Assembly: GCA_965207275.1 (NCBI GenBank)
Contig: CBDBMH010000002.1
Coordinates: forward strand, 1,550,001 to 1,614,000
Length of the DNA: 64,000 nt
Direction of reading: 5' to 3'
Source: Bin22 sp965207275
GTDB taxonomy: Bacteria > Chloroflexota > Dehalococcoidia > Lucifugimonadales > UBA3495
In this document: piece by piece, positions 57,709-64,000 of the stretch
Layout: the number at the start of each line of letters is the position of its first letter
Position numbering within the stretch: the first letter of the stretch is position 1
Notes under the pieces: model-generated
Database searches by the model: none
Seen by the model: only the letters and a program-made list of their open reading frames with translations
What the model was told of the DNA's origin: nothing
Position numbers and translations under genes: made by a program

Positions 57709-57731
57709 TCATATGAAAACATTTATGTCAA
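57709..57731 (-). promoter_or_regulatory. lexA promoter
   Basis: On minus, a perfect -35 TTGACA (57731-57726). The -10 is less clear; GATACT or TACTGT at 15-17 bases spacing are candidates, directly followed by the LexA box. Confidence 0.45.
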
Positions 57732-57894
57732 TTTCTTAAAGGCGCCGTAGCTTTGAGGCATGTTCCGCCGACCCCCCAAGGCGAGACCAACCTTCTGGAG
57801 CGGCATTTCTCTTGGATCCGGTCGGACCCGACGCTTTCGGATTTGCTGCTATAGCGGGCCTTATCAATCCAGACTCAAGCCCATACCCAAATGA

Positions 57895-57921
57895 AAATGC
57901 GTGGGTTCTCCCCACGCATTT
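57895..57921 (-). terminator. terminator after rpsT
   Basis: A perfect 11-bp stem, AAATGCGTGGG (57895-57905) with CCCACGCATTT (57911-57921). On minus it continues TTCATTTGGG, a moderate T-rich tail. Confidence 0.7.
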
Positions 57922-57949
57922 GCGAAGAAATCGGAAGCCATATCTTCCA

Positions 57950-58204
57950 TTAGTTTGGCATTTGGTTCAAGCGCGCCGCCAGACGCGACTTTCGGCGCGA
58001 AGCATTGTTCTTGTGAAGGACACCCTTCTGGACAGCCTTGTCCAGCAGGCTGATAGCGTGCCGAATTGCAGGCTCAGCTACTTCCGCATCGCCGGAAACT
58101 ACTGCTCTACGGGCGCCCGTAATGGCACTGCGGGTCGTGCGACGTATGCTCTGGTTTCGGCGGTAGCGCTTAACAGACTGGCGAGCGGCCTTTTTAGCTG
58201 GCAA
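57950..58204 (-). CDS. rpsT: 30S ribosomal protein S20
   Basis: An 84-residue basic helical protein that binds 16S rRNA. It opens MPAKKAARQSVKRYRRNQSI, has the central TRSAITGARRAV and AISLLDKAVQKGVLHKNNAS, and ends SRLAARLN, the standard S20 pattern. The start codon is TTG with GGAGG 7 bases upstream. It is a single-gene unit with its own promoter and terminator. Confidence 0.93.
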   Translation of the reverse strand: MPAKKAARQSVKRYRRNQSIRRTTRSAITGARRAVVSGDAEVAEPAIRHAISLLDKAVQKGVLHKNNASRRKSRLAARLNQMPN

Positions 58205-58255
58205 CGGGTTCCTCCACTATCTTTACTGATATCAAGCCCTCTTGTTGGGGCCAAC

Positions 58256-58285
58256 ATTATAAGGGATATCTACCCAACTTTCCAA
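58256..58285 (-). promoter_or_regulatory. rpsT promoter
   Basis: On minus, TTGGAA (58285-58280), 18-base spacer, TATAAT (58261-58256), about 52 bases before the rpsT start. Confidence 0.6.
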
Positions 58286-58374
58286 TCGGACCTCGATTAC
58301 CTTGAAGCGTCTATCCAGGAGTCAGCGTAAGTTGGACTGACCAACCACTCTCGAGCTGAACATTGCTGGCAAGG

Positions 58375-60408
58375 TTAAACGTCCAGGTTTCTCACACTGC
58401 GGGCGTGAGACTGGATGAAGCTCTTGCGAGGCGCCACTGCTTCACTCATCAGAGTGCTGAAAACGTCGTCGACCTCGTTTATGTCATCTATGTTCACTTT
58501 GAGCATCTGGCGGCTTTCCGGATTCATGGTGGTTTCCCACAGTTGCTCCGGGTTCATCTCGCCCAGACCCTTGTACCGTTGCAGCTGAACGTTGCGCCGG
58601 CCTTCCATCTTGGCCAGTATTTTGTCCTTTTCTTCTTCGGAATATACGTACTGAGGAGCGGCCCGGCCCGCCTGGATACGGTACAGCGGTGGTTGGGCGA
58701 TAAAGAGGTAACCGTTGTCAATCAGTCCCTGCATTCTCCGGAAAAAGAAAGTGAGGACCAGGGTGCGAATATGAGACCCGTCCACGTCTGCGTCGGTCAT
58801 GATTATGACCTTCTGGTACCGCACCTTGGAAGGATCAAATTCCTCGCCTTCGCCAGCGCCCACTGCCGCGATGATGGAGCGGATTTCCTCGTGGCCCAGG
58901 ATTTTATCCGGCTGCTGCAACACGCGCTCCACGTTGAGAATCTTGCCCTTTAGGGGCAGGATAGCCTGGAAGCTGCGATCGCGGCCCATTTTTGCGGAGC
59001 CCCCGGCGGACTCACCCTCGACGATATAGAGTTCCGACTTGGCTGGGTCCCGTTCTGCACAGTCGGCAAGCTTACCGGGCAGGGACGTACCATCCAGCGC
59101 GTTTTTCCTGATGACCAGTTCTCTGGCCTTCTTGGCCGCTTCCCTGGCCCGCTGGGAAGTGAGGCACTTCTCGACTATCTGTTTGCTCTCAACGGGGTGT
59201 TCCTCGAGGTACCGACCGAGACCCTCGCTGACCACCGAGTCCACCACGCTGCGTATCTCGGCGTTGCCCAGCTTGGTCTTGGTCTGTCCTTCAAACTGGG
59301 GATTGATCAGCTTGACGCTGATCACCGCCGCCAGTCCCTCGCGGACATCCTCGCCGGCCAGGTTGGGCTGGTCGTCTTTAATGAAGTTATTCTTACGGGT
59401 ATAGTCGTTAATTACGCGGGTTAGGGCCGTGCGGAACCCTGTCAGGTGGCTGCCCCCTTCCTGGGTATTTATGCAGTTGGCGAAGGAAATGACCGACTCG
59501 GTGAAGCTGTCGTTGTACTGAATCGCTACCTCTACCGAGGTTTCATCAACCGCCTTTTCGTAGTAGAAGGGAGCCTGTTGGAACACCCTGCGGCGCTTAT
59601 TCACGTTGCGCACCAGGTTGGCAATGCCGCCGTCGAAGTAGTAGGTGCGCTCAATATCGCCGCGGCGTTGAGTCTCGTGCCAGTAGCTGACAAACCGGAT
59701 TTCCAGGCCCTTGTTCAGGTAGGCGATTTCCTTGAAATGGTCCGTCAGACCGTCGAAATCGTATTCGATTTCCGGAAATATTTCGGGGTCCGGCTTGAAG
59801 GAAATAGTAGTCCCGTGGCTGGAAGTGCGCTTGCCTTTGATAACTTCGCAGGTAGGTATACCCTGGGAGTATTCCTGGTGATGGACGTGGCCGTCCCGGT
59901 GGACTTCGGCTTTAAGGTATGAAGAGAGGCCATTCACCACGGATCCACCAACACCGTGAAGGCCTCCCGTAACTTTGTAGGCCCCTCCACCGAACTTGCC
60001 ACCGGCATGGAGGGTTGTCATGACCGTTTCCAGGCCGGACTTGCCGGTAGACGGGTGAACGTCCACTGGTATACCTCGGCCGTCGTCAGAGATTGATATC
60101 AGGCCATTCTTGCCCAGGGTTAAGTCAACACGGGTGCAGTATCCGGCCATGGCTTCGTCCACGGCGTTGTCCAGGATTTCGTAGATCAGGTGGTGCAGGC
60201 CCCGTTGGTCGGTGCTGCCGATGTACATGCCCGGGCGAACGCGAACCGCCTCCAACCCCTCCAACACCTGGATATCCTTGGCGGTATACTCTCTGCCTTC
60301 GGTCTCTTCGGACTGGACGCTGGCCTCTGCCTGGCCATTTATCTCGGCTACTACTGGAGGAAGCTCAGGAGTGGTGGTTTCCTGTTCGGCAATCAGTCGT
60401 CCTTGCAT
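58375..60408 (-). CDS. gyrB: DNA gyrase subunit B
   Basis: A 677-residue type IIA topoisomerase subunit. The GHKL ATPase domain has LEAVRVRPGMYIGSTDQRGLHHLIYEILDN at its start, then DDGRGIPVDVH and GGLHGVGGSVVN. The TOPRIM domain has ESAGGSAKMGRDRSFQAILPLKGKILN and the DADVDGSHIRTL acidic motif, and the C-terminus ends NLDV. Length is that of the short gyrB form. The frame continues upstream to 60537, but the ATG at 60408, after a GGGGGA stretch, gives the more normal N-terminus. gyrA and recF/dnaA are not adjacent. Confidence 0.92.
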   Translation of the reverse strand: MQGRLIAEQETTTPELPPVVAEINGQAEASVQSEETEGREYTAKDIQVLEGLEAVRVRPGMYIGSTDQRGLHHLIYEILDNAVDEAMAGYCTRVDLTLGKNGLISISDDGRGIPVDVHPSTGKSGLETVMTTLHAGGKFGGGAYKVTGGLHGVGGSVVNGLSSYLKAEVHRDGHVHHQEYSQGIPTCEVIKGKRTSSHGTTISFKPDPEIFPEIEYDFDGLTDHFKEIAYLNKGLEIRFVSYWHETQRRGDIERTYYFDGGIANLVRNVNKRRRVFQQAPFYYEKAVDETSVEVAIQYNDSFTESVISFANCINTQEGGSHLTGFRTALTRVINDYTRKNNFIKDDQPNLAGEDVREGLAAVISVKLINPQFEGQTKTKLGNAEIRSVVDSVVSEGLGRYLEEHPVESKQIVEKCLTSQRAREAAKKARELVIRKNALDGTSLPGKLADCAERDPAKSELYIVEGESAGGSAKMGRDRSFQAILPLKGKILNVERVLQQPDKILGHEEIRSIIAAVGAGEGEEFDPSKVRYQKVIIMTDADVDGSHIRTLVLTFFFRRMQGLIDNGYLFIAQPPLYRIQAGRAAPQYVYSEEEKDKILAKMEGRRNVQLQRYKGLGEMNPEQLWETTMNPESRQMLKVNIDDINEVDDVFSTLMSEAVAPRKSFIQSHARSVRNLDV

Positions 60409-60812
60409 GTCTAATCCAATCCCCCTGTGAATATCGTGCGCCGTCTGTTCCGACACCCATTCGTTCCCTTCAGGAACGCCCATTCCCCAACCCTGGTCAA
60501 GCGCACACCGCCCAGATCCCCTTTCAACTGACGCCAATACTGTGACCGGTGCGGACTAGTGAGGATGTATAACCAGCAAAGCGGTGGAGGTCGGCTGAGG
60601 TTTACTTAACTTACTGATGACATTATATCAGATTTATAGCTAAATTGCCTCCCTACAGATACGAGGCAACGGCAAATTTGCGACCTTTCTCGCATGCGGT
60701 TAACCCAGTCAAGCGGTACGCATTTGATTCGTTCGAGCGGCCCATCTTGCGAACCCCACGAACCGGAAAACGAGCCTGGCTAATCCTGGATCGGCCTTCT
60801 CTGGGACGCAAT
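60409..60812. other. gyrB upstream region
   Basis: A perfect TATAAT on minus (60627-60622) may be the gyrB -10, with no clear -35. I see no tRNA, DnaA-box cluster or gene in the remaining sequence; open frames here are short or overlap Nudix coding sequence. Confidence 0.35.
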
Positions 60813-61226
60813 CTAGTCCCCGGAGAAATAGTTTCGGCCGCTACGGTAGCTCTCCAGAGCATACCGAACGGCCTCAAAGAGGGGTTGGGGCAGATCATCC
60901 AGGGGAAACCAGCCGAATTCGGAGAAAGCCTCAGGTTCAGTCAGTTGGGGTTCCTGCCCACCTATGTCGCCCAGGAACTCCACGTCCACGTAGTGGCGGT
61001 CGTAAGCGATGATATTGCTGATGCAGAGGAATTGCAGCCCCGCCACCGTCACACCCAGCTCTTCCAGGGCCTCCCGCCTGGCGCATTCTTCCAGTGTTTC
61101 ACCCCATTCCAGGTGGCCACCGGCCGAAGCCCAGGTGTTGTCTCCATGCGCGCCCTGGCGCCTGGCCAGGAAAACTCTTCCCTCCCTTACAAACACCACG
61201 CCCACGCCCACCAGGGGCCTTCCCAT
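60813..61226 (-). CDS. Nudix hydrolase
   Basis: A 137-residue protein with a complete Nudix box, GGHLEWGETLEECARREALEELGV (about residues 36-59), where the glutamates bind Mg2+. It opens MGRPLVGVGVVFVREGRVFLARRQG. Substrates of such small single-domain members range from oxidised nucleotides to nucleotide sugars, and none can be chosen. The listed ATG is preferred to a GTG nine codons upstream. Confidence 0.85.
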   Translation of the reverse strand: MGRPLVGVGVVFVREGRVFLARRQGAHGDNTWASAGGHLEWGETLEECARREALEELGVTVAGLQFLCISNIIAYDRHYVDVEFLGDIGGQEPQLTEPEAFSEFGWFPLDDLPQPLFEAVRYALESYRSGRNYFSGD

Positions 61227-61431
61227 TTCCTGAGTCACAGTCAGAGTATACACAGGGAACCAATAGGCTTAAAGGCCCTGGTGGCCTTCACATGGTGGCC
61301 TTCAATTGATCGGCGTTATATTGCCCCTGCCTTACACTGCGTGCTAGACTTGCAACCTGAAACGTTGCGAATATCGTAATCGGAGCCTTCAGGCGTTTTT
61401 GCAGATTATCCACCGGAGCGACAGCAGGAAA

Positions 61432-62466
61432 ATGCTCTCTCAAGAAGAAGCGGCCATCGAGGTCAAAGGGACCATACTTTCGGGAATGCGGCCCACGGGA
61501 AAGCTGCACCTTGGCAACTACCTGGGGGCGCTGGAAAACTGGGTAAAGCTACAGCAGGACTACCGATGCATATACAGTATCGTGGACGTCCACGCCCTGA
61601 CCACCGTGGAAGACCCGGGGGACGTAGCCAACATTCAGCCCAACATTCACGAGATGGCGCTGGACTGGCTGGCTGCCGGTGTGGACCCCGAGCAGAGCAT
61701 AGTTTTTGTCCAATCTCACGTTCCCGAGGTGATGACGCTCCACACCTTGCTCAGCATGGTAACGCCCCTGGGGTGGCTGCTGCGGGTGCCTACCTTCAAG
61801 GAGAAGGTGAGGCAGATGGATGAAACGGAGGAAAGCGTCAACTACGGACTGGTGGGATATCCCGTCCTCCAGACTGCCGACATCATCATTTACAAGGCTG
61901 ACACGGTACCCGTGGGTCAGGACCAGTTGCCTCATTTGGAACTGGCCAGGGAGATTGTGCGCCGGTTCAACTTCCGTTTTGGCGACACCTTCCCGGAGCC
62001 CCAGGCCAAGCTGACTGAGGCGCCCCTGATCCTGGGGTTGGAAGGTCAGCAAAAGATGAGCAAGTCCCTGGACAACCACATCGACCTGGCCTCCACGGGG
62101 GAAGAAACTACCCAACGGGTGCTGACGGCATTCACCGACCCCCAGCGGCAACGACGCAGCGACCCAGGCCGCCCCGAAGTTTGCAACGTCTACTCCCTGC
62201 ACAGGACTTTCAGCCCGGCCCAGGAAGTGAGCCAGGTCTATGACGAATGCACCGGCGCTCAGCGAGGTTGCGTGGACTGCAAACGGCACCTGGCCGGTAG
62301 CATTAACTCCTTCCTCGAGCCCTTGCGGGAGCGCCGACGGGAGCTGGAAGAAAAGCCGGCTTACGTAAAGGAAGTTCTGTCGGAAGGCGGCAAGAGGGCC
62401 CGCGCCATTGCCCGGGAGACCATGACCGAGGTTTACGAGAAGATGGGACTTGGCCCGATGGTCTGA
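61432..62466 (+). CDS. trpS: tryptophanyl-tRNA synthetase
   Basis: A 344-residue class I synthetase. The HIGH-type motif lies in SGMRPTGKLHLGNYLGALEN and the KMSKS motif in GQQKMSKSLDNHIDL. The GYPVLQTADIIIYKADTVPVGQDQLPH block that binds Trp-AMP is intact. The ATG at 61432 follows AGGAAA; an upstream TTG/other start at 61399 is less likely. No T-box or Trp-codon leader was seen upstream, only a possible extended -10 TGCTAGACT at 61342-61350. Confidence 0.93.
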   Translation: MLSQEEAAIEVKGTILSGMRPTGKLHLGNYLGALENWVKLQQDYRCIYSIVDVHALTTVEDPGDVANIQPNIHEMALDWLAAGVDPEQSIVFVQSHVPEVMTLHTLLSMVTPLGWLLRVPTFKEKVRQMDETEESVNYGLVGYPVLQTADIIIYKADTVPVGQDQLPHLELAREIVRRFNFRFGDTFPEPQAKLTEAPLILGLEGQQKMSKSLDNHIDLASTGEETTQRVLTAFTDPQRQRRSDPGRPEVCNVYSLHRTFSPAQEVSQVYDECTGAQRGCVDCKRHLAGSINSFLEPLRERRRELEEKPAYVKEVLSEGGKRARAIARETMTEVYEKMGLGPMV

Positions 62467-62541
62467 TCCGATTCTGGCGAGTCCAGGTAACCGTGTTTCT
62501 CCTCGCCTTTGCTCCCCCATATTCGCGCCGAAGGATTGTTG

Positions 62542-63369
62542 ATGGACCAGAAAGAAGCTGAATCCCTTCCAATGGCCCAAAGCGGCCGCTCCGCGCTTGA
62601 CGTATCCATTGTTGCGGCGCAACGGGCCGGTGAGATTATCAGGGAACGATTCCTTACCGACAAAGAGGTCCGTTTCAAGGGCCGGGCCGACATAGTTACC
62701 GATGTGGACCTGGTGGCAGAACGTGTCATTCTGGACTTGGTGCAGTCGGAGTTTCCCGAATTCAGCATCCTGTCCGAGGAGTCCAGCCCCATAGAAACCG
62801 GGTCCCCTTACACCTGGGTAATCGATCCTATTGACGGTACTCGAAACTTTGCCGAAGGTATCCCCCATTTCTGCGTGGTCGTGGCCCTGGCCAAGGGAAG
62901 CGACGTGGTGATGGGCGTAACCTACGATCCCATCAAGGAGGAGACGTTCACCGCCCAGCAGGGACAGGGCGCCTGGCTGAACGGTGAGCCCATCTCGGTT
63001 TCTGACCGAGAGGAAATACCCCAGTGCGTTCTGGGCTTCGATTTGGGCTACTTTGATGACAAGGCCGCAACCGCCCTGGACATGATTCGTACACTGTGGC
63101 CCGGTTTCCAGACCATGCGCCTGCTGGGTTCTTCAGCCCTGGGAATGGCCTACGCCGCCGCCGGCCGCCTTGACCTCTATTTTCACCATTCCCTGTCCCC
63201 CTGGGACAGCGCCTCAGGTCTGTTGTTGGCCCGGGAAGCCGGCGGCAACGTGGTAGACCGCCAGGGGCAGGACGCCAACCTTTTCACTCCCAGCGTAATT
63301 GTTTCCAGTCAGCGCCTCATCGACCGCTTCCTGGCAACTACGGAAGGCCTGGAGTGGCGTAACGGATAA
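62542..63369 (+). CDS. suhB: inositol monophosphatase family protein
   Basis: A 275-residue Mg-dependent phosphatase of the IMPase/FBPase superfamily. Motif A is VIDPIDGTRNFAEG, motif B is SLSPWDSASGLLLAREAGG, and the metal-binding Glu is in SILSEESSP. Substrates may be inositol phosphate, fructose-1,6-bisphosphate or PAP; the motifs do not decide. The symbol suhB is by family only. The ATG at 62542 is preferred to one 11 codons earlier. Confidence 0.82.
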   Translation: MDQKEAESLPMAQSGRSALDVSIVAAQRAGEIIRERFLTDKEVRFKGRADIVTDVDLVAERVILDLVQSEFPEFSILSEESSPIETGSPYTWVIDPIDGTRNFAEGIPHFCVVVALAKGSDVVMGVTYDPIKEETFTAQQGQGAWLNGEPISVSDREEIPQCVLGFDLGYFDDKAATALDMIRTLWPGFQTMRLLGSSALGMAYAAAGRLDLYFHHSLSPWDSASGLLLAREAGGNVVDRQGQDANLFTPSVIVSSQRLIDRFLATTEGLEWRNG

Positions 63370-63443
63370 GAGCGGTTGTTGCGCCCACAGCAACAGTGGG
63401 CCTTGCCTCTCCAGCCAGAAAGATTCCTGAAGGCCGAATTGCC

Positions 63444-64000
63444 CTATAGGCTCGCCACTATTCCCGCAGCTATCAGGCTTTCTGATTCTTCCGCTGTGTA
63501 TCCCGCGGCCTTCAGAATCTCCCTGCTATGCTCGCCCAGGGCCGGCGCCCGGTTCCTCACGCTTCCCGGGGTTTGCGATAACTTTACCGGTACCCCGATA
63601 TGCCGCAGCGTGCCCAGGTCATCGTCCTCCAGGTCCACCACCATGTTCCTGGCGTTTACTTGAGGGTCCTCGTAGACTTGCTGCATGTCGTAAATCGGGC
63701 CGGCCACCACCCCCGCCTGGTCCAGCAATTCCAGCCAGTACGCCGTAGGTCTGGTGGAGAAGGTAGCTTCCAGCAGGGTAGCCAGTTCCTTCTCCCTGGC
63801 CTTCCGGTCGCCGGGCTTACGGAACCGCTGGTCGTCGATAAGGTTTTCCAGGCCAGCGGCGCGGCAGAATTGCTCCCAGGTGCTCTGGGTGGCTGCGCCG
63901 ATGTTTATGTATCCGTCGCTGGTGCGCAGGGCCTGATAGGGCGCCGAGACCCGGTGAGCCGAACCCAGGGGGCCCGGTACCTCCCCCTCCGAGAAGTACA
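63444..64000 (-). CDS. CaiB/BaiF family CoA transferase, C-terminal part
   Basis: A frame on minus runs from the right edge to the stop at 63444, so only the last 185 codons are in the window. It includes APYQALRTSDGYINIGAATQ and WEQFCRAAGLENLIDDQRF, then DQAGVVAGPIYDMQQVYEDPQV, all typical of the C-terminal lobe of class III CoA transferases. The catalytic Asp region lies outside. Such enzymes move CoA between carboxylic acids in degradation of carnitine, bile acids, aromatics or others; substrate unknown. The first complete codon starts at 63998. Confidence 0.88.
   Translation of the reverse strand, partial: YFSEGEVPGPLGSAHRVSAPYQALRTSDGYINIGAATQSTWEQFCRAAGLENLIDDQRFRKPGDRKAREKELATLLEATFSTRPTAYWLELLDQAGVVAGPIYDMQQVYEDPQVNARNMVVDLEDDDLGTLRHIGVPVKLSQTPGSVRNRAPALGEHSREILKAAGYTAEESESLIAAGIVASL

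Noticed and set aside
61402..61412. DnaA-box-like TTATCCACC near gyrB as an origin
   Set aside because: Only one near match and no dnaA, dnaN or recF nearby.
61254..61431. Possible T-box or Trp attenuator before trpS
   Set aside because: No T-box core sequence, no Trp codons in a leader ORF, and only a 3-4 bp hairpin before the T run.
1..64000. tRNA, rRNA or CRISPR features
   Set aside because: Reading the intergenic regions on both strands showed no cloverleaf, rRNA core sequence or regular spaced repeats; a covariance-model scan would be the proper test.

Overview
The window looks like a chromosomal segment of an uncultured, high-GC bacterium. The best guess is Chloroflexota, in or near the Dehalococcoidia/SAR202 type. 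This rests on gene content and is inference: hydantoinase/oxoprolinase-type genes, GMC and luciferase-like oxidoreductases, CaiB/BaiF and thiolase-like genes, Lar nickel-pincer genes and a small DUF5679 zinc ribbon, together with a Gram-positive-type LexA box, many TTG starts and several extended -10 promoters. No rRNA, tRNA or CRISPR array was seen.

Layout. 0-17 kb: an AlaX C-terminus; hyuA / PIG-L deacetylase / hyuB; a small unknown gene; then Lin0512, fumC and a GMC oxidoreductase on the minus strand; a TPP enzyme, a HEPN-like protein and mtaB; an altered metallo-beta-lactamase; a K+ channel; a LigB-type dioxygenase homologue. 17-23 kb: minus-strand housekeeping genes (alpha/beta hydrolase, lspA, rluD, glnS, gltX). 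23-29 kb: threonine aldolase, isochorismatase-like protein, rarA, LLM oxidoreductase and an acyl-CoA carboxylase beta subunit. 29-38 kb: folP-folK, groEL, a dUTPase/Dcd-like gene with queG, an EVE protein, a thiolase-like protein, ychF, GNAT and VOC genes. 38-45 kb: a split Lar locus, with larE-larC on plus converging on a minus-strand block larB - flippase-like - UbiA - DUF362. 45-48 kb: an Rrf2 regulator, then a ThiF/MoeB protein and a CysM-type cysteine synthase behind what looks like a complete translational attenuator. 48-54 kb: the nusA-rnpM-infB-rbfA-truB operon. 54-56 kb: an intact IS1380-family element with 24-bp inverted repeats and a 5-bp target duplication. 56-64 kb: DUF5679, an NrtS-like protein, lexA, rpsT, gyrB, Nudix, trpS, an IMPase and the C-terminal part of a CaiB/BaiF CoA transferase.

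The most interesting signal lies at 46126-46293, upstream of the cysteine genes. A good sigma-70 promoter is followed within about 12 bases by a 17-codon ORF ending Cys-Thr-Cys-Pro-Phe-Thr-stop. Three mutually exclusive hairpins follow, the last being a terminator with a T6 tract. This is the classical amino-acid attenuator layout, here predicted to sense cysteine, with a nearly leaderless leader peptide. Other points of note are the DUF362/prenyltransferase/flippase genes joined to larB, a dispersed inverted-terminus repeat present twice (4949-5125 and 48466-48591, in opposite orientation), several enzymes lacking canonical catalytic residues, and a strong hairpin in the nusA leader.
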